From the NCBI GenBank assembly GCA_943371965.1, contig CALRWV020000001.1, positions 434,001 to 498,000 of the forward strand: a stretch of DNA of 64,000 nt. Direction: 5' to 3'. Position 1 is the stretch's first letter. Each line of letters begins with the position of its first letter. Source of the DNA: CALRWV02 sp943371965. GTDB lineage: Bacteria; Bacteroidota; JABWAT01. The position numbers and the translations under genes were made by a program. Positions 1-8,307 of the stretch are shown piece after piece. Under the pieces are notes generated by a model. The model saw only the letters and a list, made by a program, of their open reading frames with translations, was not told the DNA's origin and did not search any database.

Positions 1-1
1 T

Positions 2-616
2 TCTGTAACACCCAATCCATCTAAAGCGCCTTGGTATTTTCTGGGGTTGCAGGAAATGCTTGTTTATTTTGATCCTTGGATTGCCGGTGTAATGCTTCCT
101 ACCCTGATTATTATCGGAATGATGGCAATGCCTTATATTGATATCAATCCGAAAGGAAACGGATATTATACGATTAAAGAAAGAAAATTTGCAATCTATA
201 CTTTCGTATTTGGATTCGCTATTTGGATAGCACTGATTATTGTTGGCACCTTCTTAAGAGGACCAGGCTGGAATTTTTTCCTTCCATGGCAATATTGGGA
301 TCCACATAAAGTTGTGGCTGCAAACAATGTTGATTTTACTGAACTTTTCGGAATTCACACAAGAAATATTGACAACACCTTGAATGTAATTGCAGTTTTG
401 ATTGGTGGAATATTGGTTATTGGCTACTTGGTAGCACTTCCTATCTGGTATTGGTATAAAAATAAAGACAAAGAAATTTTCAAAGAACTGGGCCCTGTTC
501 GTTATGGAGTGACTGCATTTCTGTTTGTAGCAATGATGGGGCTCCCAATAAAAATGATGTTGCGCTGGTTTTTAAATGTTAAATATGTTTGGGTAACATC
601 TTGGTTCAACGTTTAA
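2..616 (+). CDS. Cytochrome b C-terminal half (subunit IV-like), 5'-partial
   Basis: The gene begins before the window. It encodes the C-terminal half of a cytochrome b-type menaquinol oxidoreductase subunit, resembling subunit IV/PetD. The frame is open from base 2 and reads S-V-T-P-N-P-S-K-A-P-W-Y-F-L-G-L-Q-E, the conserved quinol-oxidation loop (the P-E-W-Y region, here A-P-W-Y). The TTG at 47 is therefore an internal Leu codon, not a start. Four hydrophobic segments follow. No heme-ligating histidine pairs of the b6-like half are seen, so these must lie upstream, either in the same polypeptide or in a separate gene. The next gene, 50 bases downstream, is an octaheme cytochrome c that probably replaces cytochrome c1 or f in the same complex. 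The family is clear; whether this is a split or fused cytochrome b cannot be seen. Confidence 0.85.
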   Translation, partial: SVTPNPSKAPWYFLGLQEMLVYFDPWIAGVMLPTLIIIGMMAMPYIDINPKGNGYYTIKERKFAIYTFVFGFAIWIALIIVGTFLRGPGWNFFLPWQYWDPHKVVAANNVDFTELFGIHTRNIDNTLNVIAVLIGGILVIGYLVALPIWYWYKNKDKEIFKELGPVRYGVTAFLFVAMMGLPIKMMLRWFLNVKYVWVTSWFNV

Positions 617-666
617 TTTCTTTGATATTTTCATAAATTCATAAAGTAGTATTCTCGGAGGATACC

Positions 667-3327
667 TTGTTCGAGTATTTCAAAAAAAGAAGTAATACAC
701 CCATTGAGGATAGAAATTATAGTCTTCATTATCTTGTATTGGCAGGAATACTTTTCTTATCAACTCTGTGGGTAGTTGTAGATCAGGCATTCAGCCGTGC
801 TCCATGGAAAGAACATCAAAAAGATTTTTATGGACAGCTAAAAGCAAATGCTGACAGTTTGAATGAAGTTGCTGACAAAAATCTTGAAAAGCCTAGAACA
901 GCAAAACAGCTTGAAAAAATTCAAACAGAGTTGGCTGCTGCAAAAGAAGCATTATTTTCTGATGAATTTGTTAATCTTGAAAAATCACTGGAAGAAAAAG
1001 AAAAAGAACTTCTTGATTGGACGACAAAATGGAGATTCGCGCGTGGTACCTCAGATCAATACTACTATGAATTTAAAGCAACCGTTCATCATGGCGAACC
1101 TGATCCTACCAAAGAACAAAAATTAAGAGATATTGAAGCTCAAATTGCTGAGTATTTTAAGAATATGGAAACCGTTAAAGTTCAACGGGATTCCATTTCT
1201 GACAAGATTAAAAGTTTGAAAACAAAAATTACGGTTGCTGAAGATGCGATTCAGAAAATTATGGTTGATAAAAATGCAGCCATGAAAAAATTGGAAATTG
1301 CCGATAGCAAGAAATTTGAAATTAAACAGACAATTTTGGCCAAATTCACCAGAAACAATTTTGAGCAGATTGTTGATGAAGTTGACCGTTGTGCAACCTG
1401 CCATCTTCAAATGAGTGAACCTACTTTTCAGGCTAATGGTGAAGTTTTCAAAGCCCATCCTAAAAAAGTAATAGACGCACATAATTTTGAAGAAATGGGT
1501 TGTGTAAGTTGCCATGCCGGGCAAGGAAGAGCTTTAACTGCTGGAATGGCTCATGGTTGGGAAGATCATTACTGGAATCAGCCGATGCATGAGAAATCAT
1601 ATACTGAAGCTGGATGTTTCAAATGCCACGCGTCAAGAATTAATTTGCCTGAAGCACCGCAACTTACCAAAGGACTTCAACTAATTACTGATTTCGGTTG
1701 CCAGGGATGTCACGTTCTTCCGATTGAATTGGATTTGCCAAAAGTTGGTCCAGAGTTGAATAATATCGGCAAAAAAACAAGTGCAGAATGGATTGCTGAT
1801 TGGATCAAAAATCCAAGTCACTTCTCTCCAAATACAAGAATGCCGAATTTCTATTTAACTGATGAACAGACAAATGATATTACAGCATTTTTGGTTGCGA
1901 ATTCAAAGACATCTTCTTTTGCGACAGAATTTAAATATTCAAACGATGGTAATGCCGCAAGAGGAAAACAGATTATCAATGATGTTGGATGTATTGCATG
2001 TCATGCTGTTGATGAACATGTCATTAAAGGTCGTGTAAAAGAAGGTGCTGCATTTGGTCCTGATTTAAATAAAACAGGAAATAAAGTTAATGCTGATTGG
2101 TTATATGACTGGGTTATGAATCCTAAACATTACAGTCCGACTACAAGAATGCCTTCAATGAGACTTTCGAATCAGGAAGGAAAAGATGTTGTTGCTTACT
2201 TGATGACGAAAAAAGATTCAAATTATAAACCAAAAGTTACATTGGCTTCTGATCTTGGTGATTCAAAAAGAATCCAAAGGGGATCTGACTTGGTTAAATC
2301 TTTAGGTTGTTATGGATGCCATGCAATCAAAGGAACTGAAACTCTTGGAAATGTATCGGTAAGTCTGATTAATATAGCATCAAAAACAAAAGATGCATTT
2401 GATTTTGGTGATGCTAAACTTGTTCATGTTCATCAAAACAGACCAACTGAAGAATCTGCTTTCGTTTATACCAAAGGTGTAGTTAATGAAAATGGTTTGC
2501 CTGATTCAAATGAAGTAGAATATTCATGGTATGGTTGGATTCGTGGTAAAATGAGCCATTCCAGAAGATATACTACTGAAAGAATTCATACCGCAATGCC
2601 TGATTTTAATATGACCAAAGAAGAAACAGAAGCTGTTACAACCGCGCTTCTTGCTTGGACAGGTCAATGGTACAGTGATGAGTACAAAGCAGTAGTTTCC
2701 AAAGAATTGGATAAAGGAAGATTATTTGTAAGAGACAATAATTGCGTTGGTTGCCATCTTGTCGAAAATTATGGCTGGTTTATTAAAGACAAAATTGAGG
2801 AAAGCCGAAATGTTCCTCCAAATCTTTCCGGTGCTGGCGCACGTTTTCAGGAAAGTTGGTTATTGTCTTTCTTGAAAAATCCAACACCTGTTCGTCCATG
2901 GATGAAATTAAGAATGCCAAGTTTTGGTCATACTGAAGAAGAGTGGAATACAGTAATCAAATATTTTCTGGCTTTAAGCAAACAGGAAGTTGAATTCAGA
3001 CATTACGAAATTCCAAAAGCATCTGGTGAATCTGTAAATACAGGGAAACAACTTTTCACTGATTTGAAGTGCCAACAATGTCACGTTGTTTCAAATACAG
3101 GTCCATATCCGTCTGGAGTTAATGCACCAAATTTGAAATTGGCATCATCCAGGTTAAAACCTGATTTCATCCCTAAATGGTTGAAAGATCCAGCAAGTTT
3201 CCAACCGGGAACTAATATGCCTGCATATTTCCTTGAAGAGAAAACTTACCTTGATAAGTATTATGATGGAAGTTCTGAAAAACAAATTCGTTCTTTATCA
3301 GATTACTTATTAAATAACAGTAAATAA
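667..3327 (+). CDS. Membrane-anchored octaheme cytochrome c of the bc-type complex
   Basis: An 886-residue protein with one N-terminal membrane segment (about residues 22-40), a charged coiled-coil-like stretch (about 45-235), then eight C-x-x-C-H heme c motifs at Cys 242, 279, 317, 345, 442, 548, 693 and 802. Each later heme module is followed by a G-P-x-L-x/R-M-P type cytochrome c fold with a Met ligand (for example N-T-R-M-P, T-T-R-M-P, L-R-M-P). The start is TTG at 667, chosen because CGGAGG lies just upstream at good spacing and no ATG fits the membrane anchor. It directly follows the cytochrome b gene, so it probably acts as the periplasmic electron-accepting subunit of the quinol oxidoreductase. 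It is far larger than a normal cytochrome c1. The coiled-coil insert between anchor and hemes is unusual; its role is unknown. Confidence 0.9.
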   Translation: MFEYFKKRSNTPIEDRNYSLHYLVLAGILFLSTLWVVVDQAFSRAPWKEHQKDFYGQLKANADSLNEVADKNLEKPRTAKQLEKIQTELAAAKEALFSDEFVNLEKSLEEKEKELLDWTTKWRFARGTSDQYYYEFKATVHHGEPDPTKEQKLRDIEAQIAEYFKNMETVKVQRDSISDKIKSLKTKITVAEDAIQKIMVDKNAAMKKLEIADSKKFEIKQTILAKFTRNNFEQIVDEVDRCATCHLQMSEPTFQANGEVFKAHPKKVIDAHNFEEMGCVSCHAGQGRALTAGMAHGWEDHYWNQPMHEKSYTEAGCFKCHASRINLPEAPQLTKGLQLITDFGCQGCHVLPIELDLPKVGPELNNIGKKTSAEWIADWIKNPSHFSPNTRMPNFYLTDEQTNDITAFLVANSKTSSFATEFKYSNDGNAARGKQIINDVGCIACHAVDEHVIKGRVKEGAAFGPDLNKTGNKVNADWLYDWVMNPKHYSPTTRMPSMRLSNQEGKDVVAYLMTKKDSNYKPKVTLASDLGDSKRIQRGSDLVKSLGCYGCHAIKGTETLGNVSVSLINIASKTKDAFDFGDAKLVHVHQNRPTEESAFVYTKGVVNENGLPDSNEVEYSWYGWIRGKMSHSRRYTTERIHTAMPDFNMTKEETEAVTTALLAWTGQWYSDEYKAVVSKELDKGRLFVRDNNCVGCHLVENYGWFIKDKIEESRNVPPNLSGAGARFQESWLLSFLKNPTPVRPWMKLRMPSFGHTEEEWNTVIKYFLALSKQEVEFRHYEIPKASGESVNTGKQLFTDLKCQQCHVVSNTGPYPSGVNAPNLKLASSRLKPDFIPKWLKDPASFQPGTNMPAYFLEEKTYLDKYYDGSSEKQIRSLSDYLLNNSK

Positions 3328-3344
3328 TTTTAAAAGGTAAAATC

Positions 3345-3578
3345 GTGAAAAAAATATCATTTTGTCTTTTTATTATACTTAGTCTAAATTCTTCAATGCT
3401 TTTTGCATGCCCATCTTGCGCGGCAACTATGGAAAAGGGTAATAAATCAGTTTCACAGCAAAAAAAAGTTGAAGGTTATCAATACAGTATCATTGGAATG
3501 CTTTCCATGCCAATGTTGTTGGTTGGAGGTATTGGATTTTATATAAGCCGCGCTGTTAAGAAAAACAAAAAGCAATAG
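3345..3578 (+). CDS. Small exported C-P-S-C membrane protein, unknown function
   Basis: A 77-residue protein starting at GTG with an A/G-rich ribosome site (AAAAGG) upstream. It has a signal-like N-terminus ending in A-C-P-S-C-A-A (Cys 22 and 25), a short polar stretch, then a second membrane segment (about residues 50-68) and a Lys-rich tail. It lies 17 bases after the octaheme cytochrome gene, so it is probably cotranscribed. The C-x-x-C pair, exposed at the membrane surface, could bind metal or take part in thiol exchange during cytochrome or oxidase assembly. That is inference from context; I do not recognise the family. Confidence 0.6.
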   Translation: MKKISFCLFIILSLNSSMLFACPSCAATMEKGNKSVSQQKKVEGYQYSIIGMLSMPMLLVGGIGFYISRAVKKNKKQ

Positions 3579-3769
3579 TTATTTTATCAAGCAGGAATTT
3601 TGAACTTCCCCTTAGTTTTAATTCAAGAAAAATAGGTTGGAAGAAAAGACTTTCAGATAAAAAGCATTATCTGAATTAAAGTTCACCAAAACTAAGTTGG
3701 TGAGTGATTGTTAGTTATAGAATTAGTCAAAAAGCAATAAAGTAAAGTTAAAAGTTATAGGAGTTAAAA

Positions 3770-4531
3770 ATGAAGATTAATAAATTAGGTTATGCTGTTG
3801 TATCTGCAGCAATTGTATTTTCAATCGGATGCGGTGGTGAAAAAAAGGCAGAAGTTCCTGCTGAAACGAATGCTGCTCCTGCTGTTGATATGACCAAAGT
3901 AGGTTCTATTACCGGTTCTGTGAAATTTGAAGGTACTGCTCCAAAACCAGCAGCAATCAAAATGAGTGCTGATCCAGTTTGTATGAGTGGGCACACTGGT
4001 GCAGTTATGAGTGAAGATTTGGTTGTTAACAGCAACAATACTGTTAAAAACGTAATCGTAAGAATTAAAGATGATGCTGGTGTTTTGAGTTTTGAAACCC
4101 CAACTGAATCAGTTGAAATTGATCAGGTTGGTTGTGTTTATACACCTCACGTTGCAGCAGTTTTGGCTAACCAAAGTTTTATAGCTAAAAATGGTGACAA
4201 TACCATGCACAATGTTCATTACATTTCAGAAAAAGATGGCGAAAAAAATGTTGCTCAACCTGCAAAAGGAATCAAAAGCACATTTACTTTCACAGCACCT
4301 CAGCATGTTAAATTCAAATGCGATGTACACTCATGGATGAGCGCTCATGTTTTGGTTGTTGATAATCCTTACTATGCAGTTACCGGTGATGATGGTTCAT
4401 TTACAATTAAAGATGTTCCTGCAGGTGAATATACAGTTGAAACTTGGCACGAATCAGGCTGGACAGCAACAGCTAAAGTAACTGTAGCTGCTCAAGCTGC
4501 CGCTACTTCAGATTTTACATTCAAAAAATAA
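3770..4531 (+). CDS. Cupredoxin-like lipoprotein with carboxypeptidase-regulatory-like tail
   Basis: A 253-residue protein with a lipoprotein signal (F-S-I-G-C, Cys 21), so it is probably anchored to a membrane facing the periplasm. After an Ala/Pro/Glu linker comes a beta-rich domain. His 147 (or 150) and a C-D-V-H-S-W-M segment (Cys 184, His 187, Met 190) fit the His-Cys-His-Met ligand set of a type 1 copper site. The C-terminal 50 residues (G-D-D-G-S-F-T-I-K-D-V-P-A-G-E-Y) match a carboxypeptidase-regulatory/Cna-B-like fold. The gene lies between the octaheme cytochrome and coxB. CoxB here lacks a fused cytochrome c domain, so this protein may carry electrons from the bc-type complex to CuA. 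Copper binding is inferred from motif spacing only. Confidence 0.7.
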   Translation: MKINKLGYAVVSAAIVFSIGCGGEKKAEVPAETNAAPAVDMTKVGSITGSVKFEGTAPKPAAIKMSADPVCMSGHTGAVMSEDLVVNSNNTVKNVIVRIKDDAGVLSFETPTESVEIDQVGCVYTPHVAAVLANQSFIAKNGDNTMHNVHYISEKDGEKNVAQPAKGIKSTFTFTAPQHVKFKCDVHSWMSAHVLVVDNPYYAVTGDDGSFTIKDVPAGEYTVETWHESGWTATAKVTVAAQAAATSDFTFKK

Positions 4532-4571
4532 TCAAAACAGTTAAAATTTAATTCCCATTTGGAGAAGTTAA

Positions 4572-5411
4572 ATGAAAAAAACAATAATCAGTTTGTTGGG
4601 GATGCTTTTATCTTCACAATTTTTATTTGCGCAGACTTACGAAAGAGGAACCTCTTGGTGGCTGCCCAAAAATAATAGTCCTATCGGTGCAGAGATTGAC
4701 TATCTGTTCGATATGATTATGTGGATCACTTGTGTAGGTTTCATTCTTGCTTTTGCAGTATTAATTTGGTTTATGATTAAATACCGTGCCAAAGAAGGTG
4801 GAAAAGCAATTTATTCACATGGCAACAGTACTGCAGAAATTATTTGGACAGTATCACCAACTATTATTTTAATTGTAATTTTCATTTTAAGTGATTCGGT
4901 TTGGCAGAAAGTCAGAACTACCGAAGCTTCTCCTGATGCGGAAATTATTGAAGTTCAGGCTCAACAATTCCAATGGAATGTCAGATATCCTGGTCCAGAT
5001 GGTAAATTTGGCGCCATAGATTTCAGACAGGTTACTACTGATAACATTATGGGAATTGATTCATCTGATGTTAATGGAAAAGACGATTTGGTTTTTATTA
5101 ATCAAATGACAATTCCGGTTGGGAAACAAATTGAATTGCGTCTGACAACAAAAGACGTGATTCAAAGTTTATTTTTGCCTGAGTATCGGTTAAAAACTGA
5201 TATTCTTCCCGGTAATCACCATAGAATGATTTTCTCTGCTTTGCTTCCTGCACAAACTGAAATTGCCTGTGCAGAATTGTGCGGTTTGGGTCATTACCGT
5301 ATGAGAGGATATTTAAATGCAATTCCTCAGGATGAATATGATAAATGGAAAAAAGATGAGTATGCTAAAATTACAGCTGCCGCTTCAGATTCAACAATAG
5401 CATCGTTGTAA
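4572..5411 (+). CDS. coxB: Cytochrome c oxidase subunit II, CuA domain with Gln at the first His ligand
   Basis: A 279-residue subunit II: signal peptide ending near F-A-Q, two membrane helices (about residues 47-70 and 94-112) and a periplasmic CuA cupredoxin domain. The binding loop is C-A-E-L-C-G-L-G-H-Y-R-M (Cys 233, Glu 235, Cys 237, His 241, Met 244), so five of six usual CuA ligands are present. The remaining ligand, normally His in the D-V-I-H-S motif, is Gln 198 here (D-V-I-Q-S-L-F-L-P). There is no fused cytochrome c domain; the protein ends soon after the CuA loop. It accepts electrons from a periplasmic donor and passes them to heme a of subunit I. The ATG at 4572 is preceded by GGAGAAG. 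The gene is first in a coxB-coxA-ctaA-ctaB-coxC series. Confidence 0.93.
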   Translation: MKKTIISLLGMLLSSQFLFAQTYERGTSWWLPKNNSPIGAEIDYLFDMIMWITCVGFILAFAVLIWFMIKYRAKEGGKAIYSHGNSTAEIIWTVSPTIILIVIFILSDSVWQKVRTTEASPDAEIIEVQAQQFQWNVRYPGPDGKFGAIDFRQVTTDNIMGIDSSDVNGKDDLVFINQMTIPVGKQIELRLTTKDVIQSLFLPEYRLKTDILPGNHHRMIFSALLPAQTEIACAELCGLGHYRMRGYLNAIPQDEYDKWKKDEYAKITAAASDSTIASL

Positions 5412-5443
5412 TTTTAACAAAGATTTAGAAAGGTTTTAAAAAC

Positions 5444-7270
5444 ATGAATAAAAACTTAAATCAAATCAGTTCTGCTGAATCCGTTGATATGCCTTCAGCA
5501 CATGCTCATCATGGTGGACATGAAGAATCATTTATTAGAAAATATATTTTCTCCCTGGATCATAAAATGATAGGTAAACAATATATGTTTACCGCTTTGA
5601 TCTTTTTAATGCTGGGCGGATTGGCGGCTCTTGCTGTTAGATGGCAATTGGCTTGGCCAAGCATCAATGATCCTAGTTATATGTCTTTACCCGGTGCTGG
5701 TTTATTTACCGGAACTCAATTTTCACAGGTAGAAACTGATGCCGGTATTCAATACATTATGGATTCCGGATTCTATAATCAGCTTTTTACAATGCATGCA
5801 ACTTTTATGATTTTCTTTGCAATTATTCCTCTTTTGGTTGGATTGTTTGGAAACTATCTGATTCCACTTCAAATTGGTTATAAGGATATGGCATTTCCAA
5901 TTTTGAATGGTATTTCAATTTGGATAATCTGGCCAGCTGGTGCCTTGATGATAGCAAGTTTCTTCATGGAAGGCGGTCCGGCATCCGCAGGATGGACATC
6001 TTATCCAACACTGAGTGCTATTGCAATTGATGGACAAACTGTTTGGCTAATCAGTTTAGCAATTGTAGGGGTGTCGTCAATTATGGGTGCTGTTAATTAT
6101 ATAACAACCATTATCAATTGCCGTGCACCAGGTATGACAATGTTCAGAATGCCTCTAACAACATGGTCTTTGTTCATTACCTCCGTTCTTACCATTATTG
6201 GATTGCCAGTTTTAACTGCCGCATTTGTTATGCTGATCTGTGACCGTACATTGGGAACTGGATTCTTTTTGCCTGAAATGATGTATGTTTCCGGAAAAGC
6301 TGTTCAATTCAATGTTCCCGGTCAAGCAGGTCAACCTTTATTATGGCAACACTTATTCTGGTTCTATTCTCACCCTGCGGTTTATATCATGATTCTACCT
6401 GGAATGGGATTGGTTTCAGATATTCTTGCAACATTTGCCAGAAAACCAATTTTCGGGTACAAAGCAATGGTGTTTGCAATTGTTGGTATTTCCTTCCTTG
6501 GAACAATTGTTTGGGGACATCATATGTTCCAGTCCGGAATGAATCCTTATTTGGGAACTGCTTTTGCACTTTCAACTAGTTTGATTGCCGTGCCATCAGC
6601 AATTAAAATTTTCAACTGGATTGGTACTCTTTGGGGTGGTCAAATCCGTTATACAACAGCAATGCTTTTTGCAATTTCATTTGTTGCCATGTTTATGATA
6701 GGTGGACTGAGTGGAATTTTCATGGCTGCTACAGCAGTTGATATTTTCATTCATGACACTTACTTCATTGTTGCACATATTCATTATGTACTTTTTGCTA
6801 GTAGTTTGATGGCAATCTTTGGTGGTATTTACTATTGGTTCCCCAAAATGTTTGGTCGTTTCATGCATGAAGGATGGGGCAAAATTCACTTCTGGTCAAC
6901 TTTTGTATTCTTAAACTTAACTTTCTTTCCAATGCATATTTTAGGTATTGGTGGAATGATGAGAAGAATTTATGATCCAACTGTTTATGCACACCTTCAA
7001 CATTTTCAGCCAATCAATAAATTTATAACAATCAGTGCAATTTGTCTGGGAATTTCTCAAATCCCATTTTTCATCAATCTTTTCTACAGTGTTTGGAAAG
7101 GGAAAATTGCTGATAAAAATCCATGGAAAGCAAACTCTTTGGAATGGTCAGCAGATTCACCTCCGCCTCACCACAATTTTGCACATACTCCAACAGTTTA
7201 CCGTGGTCCTTATGAATTCAGTCATCCTGATCATAATGAAGATTACTGGTTGCAGGATCAAAAAGATTAG
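5444..7270 (+). CDS. coxA: Cytochrome c oxidase subunit I, A2-type
   Basis: A 608-residue heme-copper oxidase catalytic subunit with about 12 membrane helices. It reduces oxygen to water and pumps protons in the inner membrane. Visible ligands: His 118 (heme a), His 310 of S-H-P-A-V-Y with Tyr 314 (CuB and the cross-linked Tyr), His 359-His 360 (CuB), His 445 (heme a3) and His 447 (heme a). The usual Glu of G-H-P-E-V-Y is absent and the helix instead carries Tyr 308-Ser 309. That pattern is known for A2-type oxidases such as the Rhodothermus caa3 enzyme. A His-rich N-terminal extension (H-A-H-H-G-G-H) precedes the first helix. The gene starts 33 bases after coxB, and ctaA follows. Confidence 0.96.
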   Translation: MNKNLNQISSAESVDMPSAHAHHGGHEESFIRKYIFSLDHKMIGKQYMFTALIFLMLGGLAALAVRWQLAWPSINDPSYMSLPGAGLFTGTQFSQVETDAGIQYIMDSGFYNQLFTMHATFMIFFAIIPLLVGLFGNYLIPLQIGYKDMAFPILNGISIWIIWPAGALMIASFFMEGGPASAGWTSYPTLSAIAIDGQTVWLISLAIVGVSSIMGAVNYITTIINCRAPGMTMFRMPLTTWSLFITSVLTIIGLPVLTAAFVMLICDRTLGTGFFLPEMMYVSGKAVQFNVPGQAGQPLLWQHLFWFYSHPAVYIMILPGMGLVSDILATFARKPIFGYKAMVFAIVGISFLGTIVWGHHMFQSGMNPYLGTAFALSTSLIAVPSAIKIFNWIGTLWGGQIRYTTAMLFAISFVAMFMIGGLSGIFMAATAVDIFIHDTYFIVAHIHYVLFASSLMAIFGGIYYWFPKMFGRFMHEGWGKIHFWSTFVFLNLTFFPMHILGIGGMMRRIYDPTVYAHLQHFQPINKFITISAICLGISQIPFFINLFYSVWKGKIADKNPWKANSLEWSADSPPPHHNFAHTPTVYRGPYEFSHPDHNEDYWLQDQKD

Positions 7271-7296
7271 TCTCAGCCGACAAGGTTTATAGTTTA

Positions 7297-8307
7297 ATGA
7301 AACTTTTTGATTTCAAATGTTTTAATGAAAAGAGCCCGATTACTCAATACAATCGGGCTCTTCATATTTATGTCATATTTTTTGCAATATGTACATTGGT
7401 ATTAATTTACATGGGTGGTTTAATTAAAACCTTGGACGCAGGACTTTCTGTTCCCGATTGGCCTTTATCATGGGGTGGATTCAATCCTCCAAGATGGACA
7501 GAAATTGAGACAGTAAGAGCAGAACATAGTCACCGTTTGATGGCAACATTTGTTGGATTGCTTTCTATCGGGCTGAATTTTTGGGTTTGGAAAAAAGTTG
7601 AAACATCCAAATGGTTTAAATGGCTGGTAACTGCTTCTCTGATTGCAGTTGTTTCACAGGGAATTTTAGGCGGCATTACCGTTTTATTTTATCTTCCGGA
7701 TGCAATTTCAATGTCTCATGCAACTTTAGCTCAAATATTTCTTTTGATCAATATCAGTATTGCAGTATTTGCTTCCAACAAATGGAATGTTCCCTCTGAA
7801 AAAATTGAAGCCAGAACATCAGGATTTCCGGTCCAATATATTTTTCTAACAACTTTAGGTACCATATTTATCCAATTGATTTTAGGAGCTTGGGTTCGTC
7901 ATACTGAGTCCGGTTTAGCGATATCTGATTTTCCACTGTCAAATGGACAACTAATTCCTGAGTTTACGGATATTCACGTTGTTGCTGCGTATTCACATCG
8001 AGTTTGGGCAGTTGTTGTCAGTGGAATGATTATTTGGTCTGCAGTTTCAGTTTTCAAAAATTACAGGGATGTTAAACCGTTATTTAAAACTGCTTTTTTT
8101 CTTTTAATTCTACTTTGCTGTCAAGTCACATTAGGTGCATTTATCATTTGGACTGAACGATCAACTATTATCACTACTTTACACGTTCCCGTTGGGGCTT
8201 TGACACTTGGCACAACTTATTATTTGGTTTTACAGTCTTTCCGTTTAATTGCGAAACCAATTACTTCATTTCAAACAGATCTTAAAACTTCGGTGAATCC
8301 AACATGA
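7297..8307 (+). CDS. ctaA: Heme A synthase
   Basis: A 336-residue COX15/CtaA-family protein with about eight membrane helices. It oxidises the C8 methyl group of heme O to give heme A for the oxidase encoded around it. The four histidines placed in the two pseudo-symmetric halves are visible: His 79 (E-H-S-H-R), His 141 (S-H-A-T-L-A-Q), His 234 (Y-S-H-R-V-W) and His 296 (L-H-V-P-V-G). The typical G-L-S-V-P-D-W-P loop follows helix 1. The ATG at 7297 is the only start that keeps helix 1 complete, but its ribosome site is weak and a strong 12-bp hairpin lies in codons 12-22. The gene overlaps ctaB by four bases (ATGA), indicating coupled translation. Confidence 0.95.
   Translation: MKLFDFKCFNEKSPITQYNRALHIYVIFFAICTLVLIYMGGLIKTLDAGLSVPDWPLSWGGFNPPRWTEIETVRAEHSHRLMATFVGLLSIGLNFWVWKKVETSKWFKWLVTASLIAVVSQGILGGITVLFYLPDAISMSHATLAQIFLLINISIAVFASNKWNVPSEKIEARTSGFPVQYIFLTTLGTIFIQLILGAWVRHTESGLAISDFPLSNGQLIPEFTDIHVVAAYSHRVWAVVVSGMIIWSAVSVFKNYRDVKPLFKTAFFLLILLCCQVTLGAFIIWTERSTIITTLHVPVGALTLGTTYYLVLQSFRLIAKPITSFQTDLKTSVNPT
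7330..7362 (+). other. Perfect 12-bp hairpin inside the start of ctaA
   Basis: AAGAGCCCGATT at 7330-7341 is matched exactly by its reverse complement at 7351-7362 around a 9-base loop. The structure resembles an intrinsic terminator stem for the upstream coxBA message. It lies within the ctaA reading frame, before membrane helix 1, with an A/T-rich tract after it. It may attenuate transcription or limit translation of ctaA relative to the structural subunits. The pairing is seen directly; the role is inferred. Confidence 0.6.

Noticed and set aside
1123..1524. Minus-strand open frame of 133 codons in the octaheme cytochrome gene
   Set aside because: Overlaps the real gene fully in the opposite direction, with no homology pattern or ribosome site.
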